A stretch of 64,000 nucleotides of DNA from Apoderus coryli (taxonomy: Eukaryota; Arthropoda; Insecta; Coleoptera; Attelabidae): assembly GCA_911728435.2 (NCBI GenBank), contig OU452202.1, forward strand, positions 17,649,135 through 17,713,134, in the 5' to 3' direction. A model generated the notes under the pieces. That model searched no databases and was not told where the DNA came from. It saw nothing but the letters and a program-made list of their open reading frames with translations. The translations under genes were made by a program, and so were the position numbers. This document shows, piece after piece, positions 23,801-34,755 of the stretch (positions within the stretch are counted from its first letter, which is position 1; the number at the start of each line of letters is the position of its first letter).

Positions 23801-24764
23801 AACTGTCCTTTTTACGCATTCATCTACAATTCAAGCTGTAGTAACAACAATGGGTTTATTGAAGGACTACAATCCTTTGACAGCTGAAAACTATGACCAA
23901 CAGAGTAGACGAAATTGGCGAACATCCCTCTTTGATCCGTTTAGTGCTAACTTGGCAGCAGTGCTTTATAAGTAAGCAGTATTTATTTTTTGTATCAGCA
24001 GTAAATGTTGTTCCAAAACATTCCATTAAAATTTGGAGCTAGAAGGACAGTCAAGTGAAGGATGCAAATAATAAAAAAACTGATATAGATCTGCTGCCGT
24101 TTTTCTTAAATTCGTTTGACTAAAAATGTATTCGTAATTCGTGACTTGATGCTTTCGATAAAACTTTTTAGATAACTTTAAACCGACATTTCATTATGCA
24201 TCGCATATATGAAATGACTGAGTTTAATGCGTTTAATTATCTTAATTACTACTTTTAAGTTACATAATTCCATCACTTTTCAACTCTGGGAACATAATAC
24301 AGGCAACTATTGAACAATAAGGTTTTTAATTTTCACGAATTGCGAGAAACTTTTTCTTAGGCAACTCCCTAATTGAGGGCGGCCTATATTGGAGTTAGTG
24401 ACTTACTAATAATTGTATCTCAAACTGCATGCATCGTAAAGAAAACTGTAATTTAATTGTAACTTTTAATAATTATTGAGAGCAATAATTGATTTTAAAT
24501 TTATTACTCAGGTGCAACACTGGTGAACGTTATAAAATCATGTTCTACATGAACGAAGTACCTGTAGACCTTCCTGGATGTTCAGTCGGTTTATGCAGTT
24601 GGTCAAAAATACAGGAAAAATTCCAAAATATGATGGATAATTGCAATATAGAAGAGTTCTGTAATGGTAACTCCAAGGCAATTTCAGTGCAGTCATGGAG
24701 TTTATTGGCTTTAATGTGTAATTTAGTATTAAGTTATTCATTCTCAAAAATTCTTCAATTATAA
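20873..24764 (+). CDS. Multiple inositol polyphosphate phosphatase (MINPP1-type), 8 exons
   Basis: Exons: 20873-21089, 21177-21360, 21427-21571, 21633-21752, 22158-22354, 22682-22860, 23779-23971, 24512-24764. All introns are GT-AG, and the exons sum to 1488 bases (495 codons plus TAA), close to the usual family length. It is a histidine phosphatase that strips phosphates from inositol polyphosphates via a phosphohistidine. RHGTRLP, with the nucleophile His, is at residues 84-90. The family region L-T-A-x-N-Y then P-F-S-A-N-L is in exon 7. The H-A-E proton-donor motif reads H-S-S (residues 361-363), so the acidic donor is missing. A second in-frame ATG at 20885 starts the better signal peptide (LVLCGVLTIFNGVFG). 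The C-terminal hydrophobic stretch (SWSLLALMCNLVLSYSF) suggests a GPI anchor, so the protein is probably at the cell surface. AATAAA at 25016 is a possible poly(A) signal. Confidence 0.92.
21985..22115 (+). repeat. Repeat F fragment in MINPP1 intron 4
   Basis: It shares GACCAAAAGGTCACAGAAATATT and the following ACTT...GGCAACAGTTTATTTT block (split here) with the ends of the repeat copies at 15950 and 36762. It is the 3' part only. Confidence 0.55.
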
Positions 24765-25029
24765 GCGAACAAAAAGTGCGTTTGATTAGGAATGTATATG
24801 TAGAAATATCCCTTAGTTTAATCTCGATCATGTAATGCTTTTGAACTAAGCTTTAAGAATTTGTTATAACACATGTTACATTAGTATTCAGTTTTGTACA
24901 AATTAATATATAAGTTTATTTGTTGTTTTAGTTATTGTTGTTTGTTATAGAAAGTTTATTATATTTATAGAAAGACTTTATTTACTTTAATTAAAGTATA
25001 TGTCACAATTTATGAAATAAAAATGTAAC

Positions 25030-25990
25030 CTCCATTGAAGTTGTAATGTCATTTGATCTTCCACTCATACGCTTGATAAAAATTAACCAAACTCTGCTCC
25101 ATCGAGACAAATGGTAGAGTAAGTATTCGATATCTGAATTTAAACGTGGTCGTACCACCACAAATGATGCAGAGTGCAGTGGACGCCCAAATGAGGCTGT
25201 TATTCCAGAAAACGTCAAAAAAATTCACAAAATGGTCATTAACTATCACAAATTGAAGGTGCGCGAGTTAGCTGCGATTGTAAAGATATCAGATGGTATT
25301 GTGTTTACCATTTTATATGAACATTTGGGTATGTGAAAGCTCTGTGCAAAGTGGGTGCAGCGTGAGCTCACAGTCGACCAAAAACAACAACGGATTGATG
25401 TTTCAGAGGAGTGTTTGGCGCTGTTAAACCGCAATAAAATGGATCGACAATGGATGAAACATGGCTTTATTATTACCCACCAGAATCCAAAAGACAGTCA
25501 GCTGGGTGGATAGCAATCGACGACCGAATCCAAAGCGAGTAAAGATGCAACAGTCGGCCGGTAAGTTGATGGCTGTATTTTGGAATTGGAACGAAATAAT
25601 ATTTCTAGACTACTTCCAAAAAGGAGCCACTATCAACAGCGACTATTCCTGTGCACTTTTGGATCGATTGAAGGCTGAAATCGCAAAAAACGGCCACATT
25701 TGCAGAAGGAAAAAAGTTGTTCAAAATTGAATGAAATCAGCTTCGATTGCTTACCCACCCACCGTATTCCCCAGATGTATCCCCCAGCGACTTTTTCCTT
25801 TTTTCAGATCTCAAGAAAATGCTTGCTGGAAATAAATTTACGTCCAATGATGAAGTAATCGCTGAAACTGAGGCCTATTTTGACGAGAAAGAGAAATCGT
25901 ACTATAAAAGTGGTATCGAAAAATTGGAAAATCGCTATACTCGTTGTATTGTCCTCGAAGGAAACTATGTTGAATAAAAAAATCGAGTTT
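25030..25990 (+). pseudogene. Broken mariner (DD34D-type) transposase
   Basis: Pieces of a mariner transposase in changing frames: KWVQRELTVDQKQQRIDVSE near 25350-25415, MDETWLYYYPPESKRQS near 25447-25500 (first catalytic Asp), INSDYSCALLDRLKAEI near 25634-25685, then PPYSPDVSPSDFFLF (25751-25800) and a C-terminal GNYVE before TAA at 25977. The segment that normally carries the second Asp (H-Q-D-N-A-P-A-H) is deleted, so it cannot work. It starts only about 270 bp after the MINPP1 stop codon, next to that gene's probable poly(A) site. I could not identify terminal repeats. Confidence 0.8.
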
Positions 25991-26714
25991 TGTCAAAATT
26001 AGGTTATTTTCTTATTTATCCTACGGGCGATAGTACTTGAAATACCGCTCTATTAAAGTGCGAGGCCCTAAACCAATCACGTTGAAGGATATAAACAAAT
26101 ATGCCAAAGTTGAATATATTCATTAACAATTCATATCGTTTTAGGATTGGCTTAAAGATGGTCTCTTAGATACATTACTCACTTGATGTTATCGGGTCAG
26201 TCTCTCATCTATCCTCTGGACATGATTCCTAATTCGATACTGTGTACTGTTTTGTCCACATAAAAAAAGGTTAAAGATTCTAATCCGATTTCATGGGTCT
26301 TCGCTTGAAATGGCATTAATTGACTACAATCAAACACTATCACACACTTTACAATTGAATAGGTGATTTGGAAAAGGGAACATCTCCAAAAATTATTATT
26401 TTTCAGGGGAGACAAAAAACTAATTTCATGAATCCACGTTAAACTTTTACTAATATAATGTTGTAGATCTATTAGTATTTTGTATTACTGATATTTTTGT
26501 AAGTTTCTAAACATAAAATCTGAACTGATTCAATTTTTATTTTTATTTTAGTTTTTTGGACATGTTACTTTTTCGAAATAAATGACATAAAACACACTGA
26601 GTTTGTTTATTTTCAGATTATATTATTTATCCTTATTAACATATTACTGTCAAAATAATCAAATATTGTAGGTAAATACGATAGGATAATAGACATATTA
26701 AAAATCTTCTTCAG

Positions 26715-27150
26715 GACGTTCGTCTAAATCTGCATTTGCCATTGAATAATTTCCTTGTAAAACTCCATTTTATCGTCGGGTATGTACTGCAGAAGACTCC
26801 TAATGTTATCCATTTTCTTTCGGTTAATGGGACGTTTGCAACCTATAGAGTCTCAGCATAGGCTCTAGATTGCTACGGTAGGCAACTCTGGACTAAGGTG
26901 TCGTGGTTTTGCAAGGGAGAATTTTTCACTACCAATATTGTTGGCAATATATTGCCGTAGAAGAAGAACTCCAGGATCGGATGAATGATATTCAAAGTGG
27001 AAATAATCGGTTATTTTTAATGAAATTTTATCTTCCTTTGGTACTTTTTTAGAAAGACTTCTTTGTGAGAGTACAGTCTTTTTATAAAAGTTGAGACACC
27101 ATTTCTTAAAGTCAATAATGTAAACAATAAACAATCCTTTCCCGCAGATG
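26715..27150 (-). pseudogene. C-terminal fragment of an unrecognised repeat-type protein
   Basis: Minus strand 27134-26865 reads FKKWCLNFYKK, then ITDYFHFEYHSSDPG. After stops comes CKRPINRKKMDNIRSLLQYIP and DDKMEFYKEI (split here) at about 26840-26735. The style, a basic P-I-N-x-K-K linker and then L-L-x-Y-I-P, resembles C-termini of uncharacterised multicopy insect proteins of transposon origin. I cannot name the family. Confidence 0.4.
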
Positions 27151-27679
27151 AAATTGGACTAAATCATTGCTACACATAGGACATACTTAAATATGAGAAC
27201 ATTAGCGCCACAGTTAGTTCGTAAGGTTCGAAAAAGAAACATATCCAGGACATATTACTTTTTCCAACCGAACGCAGAAATAACGTCATTACTACCAATA
27301 TAGTAATAACAGGATATGTTCCTCTCTCGCGCAAATCGACGTATTTACCCTTAAAAATTGATTTTGGCCGAAACTAGTGAAATAACAAAAATATGGACAT
27401 GTACCCTTTTCCAAATAACCGATTCAATTATAACTCTCAAGTATTCTACATTATTAATCTAATTGTGAAAACCTTTGCACTCGTTCAAAATTAATATGTT
27501 GATTTAACGATGTAATCCATATACTTGAACATAAATACGATGAGTTAAAAGTATTGAATTGACTAGGTGCTGTTAAACTAGAAACTAGGTATATTCATTA
27601 TCACTATCACTGTTTTTCATTATATAAATAGCTTTCAAACCTTCAAAATTAGGGAAATAATTTGAACGGTCTGCTATGG

Positions 27680-27770
27680 TGATTTTTCATAACCGATGCT
27701 GCTTTTGTCATTACCAGGAAATTTACCCGTGCATTTTAAATATTTCCCACTAGTTGCCCAGCCACTAGTA
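27680..27770 (+). repeat. Dispersed repeat C, short copy
   Basis: It matches the end of repeat C (CTTTTGTCATTACCAGGAAA, then ATATTTCCCACTAGTTGCCC). Together with the inverted copy at 27960 it flanks the foldback at 27773-27949. Confidence 0.65.
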
Positions 27771-27772
27771 GA

Positions 27773-27949
27773 AAATGATAAACAGCATTACAATGTACAA
27801 CATTTTCAAATTATGATTGAACATATAATAAAGACATTTAAAGACAGTTGTAGAAAAAAGTAATTTTTCTACGACTGTCTTTAAATGCCTTTATTATATG
27901 TTCAATCATGATTTGAAAATGTAGTACATTGTAATGCTGTTTATCATTT
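27773..27949. repeat. Near-perfect foldback, about 86 bp arms
   Basis: 27773-27858 and 27864-27949 are inverted copies with few mismatches (AAATGATAAACAGCATTACA at one end, its complement at the other) and a spacer of about 5 bp. The arms lie between oppositely oriented copies of repeat C, so the whole of 27680-28455 is a larger palindrome built around this hairpin. Confidence 0.85.
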
Positions 27950-27950
27950 A

Positions 27951-28455
27951 CCCGTGCGTAATAATATTTCCCACTAGTTACCTAGCAACTACTGGGAAAT
28001 ATTATTACGCACGGATAAAATTTCCTGGTAATGACAAAAGTAGCGGCGGGCATGAAAAATCACCATAGAAACGCCGAAAATACAAACACCAAATTGACAC
28101 TTTTGGTATTTATAATTAATAATAATTATAATTAAGTATTTCGCTAATTTCAGAACACATAAACAGTGATAGTGAATATAGTTTAACACCACCTAGTCAA
28201 TTAAATACTTCTAATTTATCGTATTTAGGCTTATACGCTAACAAGGGTAAGTTTCGAAAAACAAATATTTTCCTAAAAATTATGTTAAATTTATTCAAAA
28301 GCATTAAAACAGTCGTAGAAAAAGTATAGTGTGAAACTCACATGAAATGACCAGTTCCTACTCGTATGATTTGCATTTGCGGCTCATGCTGCAAACGATC
28401 ATACTCGTAGGAAATATATGTCATTTCATGTTCGTTGCACAATATACTATTTCAA
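27951..28455 (-). repeat. Dispersed repeat C, copy 2, with terminal hairpin
   Basis: Reverse complement of the copy at 12477-12935 over nearly the whole length. At its low-coordinate end, CCGTGCGTAATAATATTTCC (27952-27971) pairs with GGAAATATTATTACGCACGG (27995-28014) to form a hairpin with a loop of about 23 bases. No protein is encoded. Confidence 0.75.
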
Positions 28456-29285
28456 CATTAAAACTGAAGTATGGGAAAAATGCTACTTCTGTGAAAATGG
28501 TAAGTACCACGATAGTAAAAATATTTTTGCTCATCGATATTTGTTTACCGTCATAATATATTTGTAATTTTCGATGTCTAGATTTTCATATTATATAAAC
28601 ATCTGACCTTCCCCATACGAACACCTGCAATTTAGAAAATAAAAATAATTCTAAATCGGATACTAAAATTCTATAGGTACTTAACTATCTACAGTTATCG
28701 TTCATACTTTCCATTTCGCTTTCAGTAAGTTCAAGTTTAATTTATTTTATTCATTGATACTTTGATTGAAAAAATCAAATTATTTGAATACAACGATAAG
28801 TACCTAAATGTTGCTATTAAAGTAATTCGTGCATGAAAAATGTTTGTAGCAATGGTTCTTTTTGCGGTTAACAATGTCAAGATAAATATATAGTGTTGTC
28901 AAACTTCAATTAATTCAATATTTGGAATTGGACATTTAAATTAGGAAAGGTGATTTATTCGGCATGTGGTGAGGTGGGATTTTAAAAAAATCTACCTATT
29001 GAGGATACTGTCACATTTAAAATAGCATTATAACCCCTGAATTTCTAACCACAGTTCTCAAGTTTATATATCTTTATATAGAAGGAAATTTTGTTGTACA
29101 GTCTATAGATCGCATGACTTAAGCGGTTAGCCTACTGTCTTAGTCCAGTTCGCTGATCAGCAACATCGAGTTTTATTAAAATGGCGGCCTATCAAAATTT
29201 GTTGGAATGGGTTGATCTTGGAACACCCATTCAGGAGATTATTGCTTTGTTTAAGATTTTCTTATACCAATTGACACGAGCTGTT
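28456..29285. other. No gene recognised
   Basis: AT-rich, no exon, transposon domain or shared repeat seen. Confidence 0.3.
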
Positions 29286-29289
29286 CTTG

Positions 29290-30440
29290 GAGCTATGTTC
29301 AAGTTATGTGAAATCTAGAGAAAAGTGACGCCCAAATCCGTTACTTCAGATACACTGTTTAAAACATGATCATCCAGTTTATACTTACTCATACAACACA
29401 GGATGCTTTAACCTCTGAAAAGTAAGAACACACCATTTTGAAACATTCAGAAATAATTTATTTATACGGCACTAATCATTCACCATGTTGACATCCAACT
29501 GCAAAGCATCACATTTACTCATAGCACTGACGCCAGAATAAAGCTTAAGGTCGTCTGTAAAAGTGAGCCTACAGCCTTTAATTTTTTTGATGAGGTTATC
29601 TATAAAAATGGTAAATAATAACGGATCAAGATTTCAACCCTGTGGCACTCCTGAAGATGCAACAAACTCGTACGATCTGAAGCCCTCGTATTCAACAAAC
29701 TACACTCTGTCTAGAAGATTTGACTTCAGTATATTTAAAGCTCGGAGAGTCCCATCATCCTGAGTTTAGACAACAACACGTAGTTATCAATAACATCAAA
29801 AGCGGTCTGGAAAGTAGTATATATTACATGAACAGAGTCTGGCTGTCTATAGCCATACAGGTTCGATGCGATAAGGTAGCGAAGTTTTTTATACCAGATC
29901 GTCCCGGCATAAACCCGCACTGCTGCTCTGACAGAACCTTCCGACCTCGTCCAGATTCGAAGTCATAGATGATTACTTCAAACAGCTTAGAGAAGTTACA
30001 GAGTATCGATATAGGGCAATAATTTGATACTAAACTCCTATCACCTTTCTGCAACACTGGTGTGACTCTTGCCCTTTTCCAGAAATTCCGGTATATGTGC
30101 AATAAAGAAACAGAGAGGCCCCCAAAATAGTCCTTGACAAAAAAGATGGAATGCCATCAATATCTGCTGTAAGGCTTGGCTTAAGTTTTTTCGAAGCCTT
30201 ATAATTTCATAATCGTCAATATATGTGGCACAATAATGTGATCACAGTTTACCTGCACTTAACATATCAGGAGGAATATGTAAAACAGAAATAGAATCAG
30301 CATAAACACTCTCGAAATAAGTAGCAAATGAGTCAGCTTCTCCCTATATGCCAAGAGATGCCTCTATCTCACTGTAAGGTCATGTTGATATTGTCTAGCA
30401 TTTTGCGCACAGCATCGTATTACAGTATTTTTGGAATCAT
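29290..30440 (-). pseudogene. LINE (Jockey/CR1-like) reverse transcriptase remnant
   Basis: The minus strand carries ordered reverse transcriptase motifs: DGIPSFL, FWKRARVTPVLQKGDRSLVS, NYCPISILCNFSKLFEVII, FMPGRS, then FQTAFDVIDNYVLLSKLRMM, SGVPQG-like sequence, the catalytic box read as TDDLKLYSG, and the thumb region with VTDLGVTF. Several frameshifts and stops divide the frame, and the N-terminal and endonuclease parts are missing. Synthesis would be by target-primed reverse transcription, but this copy is dead. Confidence 0.85.
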
Positions 30441-31135
30441 AACAGATTTTCCATTATGTACCACAACGACGAAATTCCGTTCTGATTACTAACCGTTGAC
30501 CAAAGTGATTTAATGTAAAAACCACCACCTAGTGGTCATTTGTAAAAATATGACGATGACTCTCGTATTTTAGTTGTTAGATGTGGGGTTCCAGATTGTA
30601 AGGGTTATATCCCTAGCAACCTCTCCCGCTGCTACCACTATTAATAAAACTAAACTAGAGCATATTATTTATTTTATTGAAATTAAGAAAATCCGACAAC
30701 CCTTTTTTAAAAAAAACTCTACAGATTTGTGTTTAATTACTACTGTATCAAATAAAAAGTATATTTAAAAATAAATAATAGTTTAGTAATTTCTCTAATA
30801 CAGTAAACCCTCCAGTCTATTTGAACTACAGAACATCGTGTTGTCGCTTAAAAACTCATACTAATATTAAAAATGTGTATTTTAACATTGTTAAAAGTTC
30901 GTGTATCCCATAATAAAAATCCGATAGCAAAATGTTATAAAAGAAATAATCTGCGACAACCAGCGGCAGCGTTTGTGAATTTCACTGATGAGGATGTGCA
31001 TGTATACGAGTTCAACGCGTACTCAACATATTCCGAATACGTGGAGTATATTTTGGATGATGATTTTGATGTGCATTCTGAAAAGTGGCACACGGTGTTC
31101 AGGAATTTTGAAAACAGGTAGGAAGTTAAGCTTTA
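30441..31135. other. Spacer with one possible orphan exon
   Basis: 30873-31121 is open for 82 codons on the plus strand, contains DEDVHVYEFNAYSTYSEYVE, and runs past a donor-like AACAG|GTAGGA at about 31117. I do not recognise the peptide, and frames of this length are common by chance here. Nothing else was identified. Confidence 0.2.
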
Positions 31136-31540
31136 CTTAGTAATTTTTAATCATAACCTACGGGGAATAGTCTGGCAGAACAAAGTACATCAAGGAGACA
31201 TAGAGCTATGAGAACGTTCCCAATTAGAGCACTAGAGATCATTACAAATCTCACACATCTGCACTTGGTGATCGAAGGAACAGCAAATGAGACCACAATC
31301 AGACTGTCTGACATCTCTGATCAAACACATCCCATCTCTAAAGCTCCCTAGTGACGAAACTAACAAAAAATATTACATTCAGAAGAACTTCAATACAAAG
31401 TTAAGTAACAAAAGGGACTGGGAAAGGAACTTACACACCAGCGACCTTAAAAACACTATCCACTGCACAACGGTTCCAGGGGACACTGGGTTCATCCAGT
31501 CAACGAGCGTAGAAAGGATTATGGTGCATATTACCAAGCC
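31136..31540 (+). pseudogene. LINE fragment, post-RT to RNase H region
   Basis: One frame reads RAMRTFPIRALEIITNLTHL and then HLVIEG. This matches the A-M-R-T-x-P-x-x-A-L-E segment downstream of reverse transcriptase in I/R1/Loa-type LINEs. A second frame reads WERNLHTSDLKNTIHC, the usual lead-in to the RNase H T-D-G-S motif, which is itself damaged here. Frameshifts make it a pseudogene. Confidence 0.6.
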
Positions 31541-32275
31541 TCTTGTCTTTTTCTTTGGTCTCGATATTGCTTATTTTGAACATTATTATAGAAAAATCGT
31601 AGTTTCGATTTCAATTAATTATTTTTCCTCAATTTTATGTATGTCATTTTACGGCAACACGCAGTAACACTCTGACGAAAATCTAGACCCTTTTGATATC
31701 AATAACATGCTTTCTGGCGTGTTTAAACGTGTTTAAGCGTGTTTTTGGCGTCTGACAACACATCACCGTAATCAGTGCGGGTCTACTTAACATAATGCAA
31801 TAGATATTTGGATACATGTTAACACGTGTTAACACGTCTCGTGTTAAGAATGTGTCCGTACCTTAACTCAAGACAAGTGGACAGAATAGACCATCAGGTC
31901 GCAGTGTGATTTTAATCTTAATCTTAGTATTTTTTACCGTGAGAGATGCAAGATAAATTTTGAGATAAACAGTAAAAATACTTGAAGGATTGAGATAAAT
32001 ACGGATATAACCATTTTGAAGATGCTTGAGACAATTAAGACAATTTACAGATGAAAGTCTGCCTGTCTGTGTGTCTGTATGTCTGTATGTATTCTTCCAC
32101 GATAGCGGCTAAACGCTTTAACCAATTGAGCTGAATTTTGGTGTGTGAGTTTGGGGGACTCCTAGCACGAACCCATTAGTTTTTGGTTGAAATCCCTGTA
32201 GCCCTGTGATAGGGGTGGACACAACCGCCAAATTTCCAAATAGCAGCAAGAGTCGAGAGATTTTTAAGCATTTTT

Positions 32276-32565
32276 GTACCTAAGAATTGCTTGTTACATA
32301 AAGCAACAAGACTTTAAGTTATGTTGGAAATTTGTTTCACACTACCATGCTTTCACCAGACGGCCGTTTCGTCGATCCACGACTCATCAGTGGTGATCGG
32401 CAGGCAGTGTGATCAAATTTCCAACATTTTCAAAGAGCTTATACTAGCACGAGAATTGATTGAGAGAGAGATGTTTTTGGCGACACCTAGCGTGAACAGG
32501 CAATATGCCGGGTGAAACACAGTTCACAAACGATGGCCGGACAAGAAGTAACAACTCCATTATTA
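32276..32565 (-). mobile_element. Retrozyme-like hammerhead element, copy 2
   Basis: On the minus strand the order is segment B (32565-32460), an 18 bp linker, then the hammerhead segment (32441-32276). It ends at CAAGCAATTCTTA, where copy 1 continues into its 55 bp linker and segment B. Segment sequences are nearly identical to copy 1, while order is swapped. It sits inside repeat B, so both ends are bounded by known sequence. The flanks AAGCATTTTT and ATTTTATCTGC hint at a short A/T target duplication, but no clean one can be defined. Confidence 0.75.
32353..32396 (-). ncRNA. Type I hammerhead ribozyme, copy 2
   Basis: On the minus strand it has TCACCA, CTGATGA, GTCG-TGGAT-CGAC, GAAA, ACGGCCGT, C and TGGTGA, identical to the core at 19358-19401. 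Two unlinked loci keeping the same intact ribozyme argue against chance. It is antisense to the tRNA-like module of the host repeat. Confidence 0.9.
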
Positions 32566-32710
32566 TTTTATCTGCTTTACAGCGATGGGTTACTTGCGAT
32601 ATTTGCTCGCATAAATCTCGAGAAAATTGCGTTAAAATTTTAACCACTTAGGTAGTTGGAACCTATAACTCTTATTAGAATATAATAAAGTAATTTGATA
32701 AAGGGTTTTT

Positions 32711-32776
32711 GGGCGTCATTGATAGAGCGTGCGCCTCGCATGCAGAAGGTTCTGAGTTCGAATCCCAGCTCTGGCA
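32711..32776 (+). repeat. tRNA-like module in repeat B copy 2
   Basis: It reads GGGCGTCATTGATAGAGC, an anticodon-type loop CCTCGCA (TCG in the centre, Arg-like), and a T-arm with GAGTTCGAATCCC. The ends do not form an acceptor stem, so this is a tRNA-derived part of a repeat and not a gene. It is the best preserved of the three. Confidence 0.7.
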
Positions 32777-32940
32777 ATATTTTTTTTTCTATTTTGAATA
32801 AAGTAGTTAGTTTGTTACGTGAGTTTATTGGAAATAATTATTAAAATTTTGTTTCGTTACGCAGGTTATATATTTTTGATTACATTATATTATATCTTGT
32901 CGGGAAAGTTTTGAGGCGACACAACCGATTTTTGTTACTT

Positions 32941-34753
32941 TTGTCGAATTCAAAAAATATTTAGATAGTCAGTGTTAATTAAACTATAGACATATTTCCA
33001 CCTTAGTAAAGCGATCATCAGAATGAATTGTACATAATAAAAGTAAAATTGATGAACATAAGCAAATGCATTTCATAAAAAAAAAATGATCAGCATTCTG
33101 TTTTGTTGATAATAATAAGGCATTAAAGATTGTATATGATCTAATGCAGTCACTGGTGTTCTGCGGAATACCGTGTCAGTTTCAAAAATAAACAAATATT
33201 TATCTTTATCATTACATTTAGTCTGGTATTATTAGATAATGTTAGCATTTGTATTTTATCTTGAAATACCCACTGAAAATAGTTTGACTTTCTAACCATC
33301 ATATCATCTCAAATAGAAGAAGCATTGAGACTAATAAATTAATATTAATATATTAAATATTTTGAACACAAAATTATACCTTTTACTTTATAATACTAAC
33401 TTCAAGTCTGATATTAAACATTATTTCGCAAACCTTCAATTTTCTTTTGTTACATGCATGTGTGTACCTAATAATTTTACGAAGAAATCAATTATTTCAT
33501 CATATTAAAAAAACAAATATATATGTATTTATTATATTCTCAAATTAAATAATGAAACATAATTTTTAATAAGGTTCCGAATAGTAGCAGCAGTAGTACT
33601 TTGTTAGACATCGTTCTAATACAGTAATTGTTAATTAAGTTCTTTCGGGTTTGTAATGAGTACAGACAAACTTAAATATTCCGCTAAATATGTGAAATAT
33701 GCGCGTAAAACTGGTTGTATGAAATTTATGAATATTAATAATGGTGTACGGACACTTGATGTGCCAGTGAAAGAGGCTGAAGCGTTTAGGTACTTCGTCG
33801 AAACGTCGAATTGGTTTTTGTTTGAAAAAGACAATGATTTGCTTAACGTAATGGATAGATTTTTTGGGTATGTCTTTAAAAGTATTTTCTAAGGCTTTTC
33901 AGCTTTTTGTGGAAGTTTAAATTGGGCGACTTACCGATAAACTTATTAATATTTATAACATATTGTAAGCATTTTGAAGTATCGTTAAACTAGCGCAAGT
34001 CAGTGATTCTGGAAGAGTGAAGCAATTTTGTCTTATCTCTAGAAGTACCTTTGTTGGGAGACAAAGAAAGAATAACTGGAGGCATTCCACTTGTGGAAGA
34101 TTCGCTTATTAATGGATATTGTTGTTGCAGAAGAGTACTCATAAATATACAAGGTTTCCAATACGATGAACTTCAGGAAAATTATTTGGATTAAGACATT
34201 TCGGCGAAACTGTTTTCAAAATGGAGGGATTTGTTATTATACAGTCAAATGAATTATCATCTAGATCAATGAATTTTTCTTCATGTTTATTTAGGTATAC
34301 CTAACTAGCCGTTTCTGAGGTAGTGCGATTTCGTTTAAGTCAAAAATGACATTCATACATATTGTCACACAATAAAGCTTGAGATAGTATTAGAATATGG
34401 ATTTTAATAGGAACGGTGCCTTCACCATGTTGCAATAAGAATCAGAAAGTAAGGGAACCTCCCTTATGTCTTTGTAGTATTTGAAGATTCGGGTAAGCGT
34501 GCTCTACTAAGTTAAATATTTATAAACGAGTTTATAGAAGGGTTGGAGTTTTGAGTTACTCGCTTGGCTTGTTGAGCTACTCGAGGATCGCCCACTTACA
34601 TCACGCTCACGAAAGAGGATCTTATTGATTCTCCCTCGTAAACGAGTCTCTCAGTTAATAGTTATTTGATTGAATTTAGAAAACTATTTAAAAATAAAAA
34701 AGAAAGTCAAATATATTTTACTAACTATTGTTTATTAAATCAACTATTTAAAA
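32941..34753. other. No gene assigned
   Basis: AT-rich. An open frame at 33656-33892 begins MSTDKLKYSAKYVKYARK and passes a donor-like GG|GTATGT at about 33868. A second short frame lies after an acceptor-like CTCTAG at about 34041. The phases do not join cleanly, and neither peptide is recognised. Confidence 0.2.
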
Positions 34754-34755
34754 TA

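Larger units (their letters stand above)
31990..32940 (+). repeat. Dispersed repeat B, copy 2, interrupted by a hammerhead element
   Basis: Same order of blocks as copies 1 and 3: GATATAACCATTTTGAAG, the CTGTCTGT stretch, TTCTTCCACGATAGC, then TTTTATCTGCTTTACAGCGA, tRNA-like module, GAATAAAGTAGTTAGTTTG and GTCGGGAAAGTTTTGAGGC. The copy is split between AAGCATTTTT and ATTTTATCTGC by the 290 bp element at 32276-32565. The uninterrupted copies at 4.6 and 42.7 kb give the empty-site sequence. Confidence 0.8.

Noticed and set aside
24538..24831. A minus-strand gene over the end of MINPP1
   Set aside because: It is antisense to exon 8 of the phosphatase and has no motif of its own.
31287..31667. 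A 126-codon protein
   Set aside because: The frame crosses LINE remnants read partly in the wrong frame; recognisable LINE segments explain the region.
32711..32776. A functional tRNA gene
   Set aside because: A-box and B-box are present, but the acceptor ends do not pair, and the unit is part of a three-copy repeat.
33656..34200. A two-exon gene (MSTDKLKYS... and a second frame after 34041)
   Set aside because: Donor and acceptor phases do not join into one frame, and neither peptide is recognised; both frames are within chance length.
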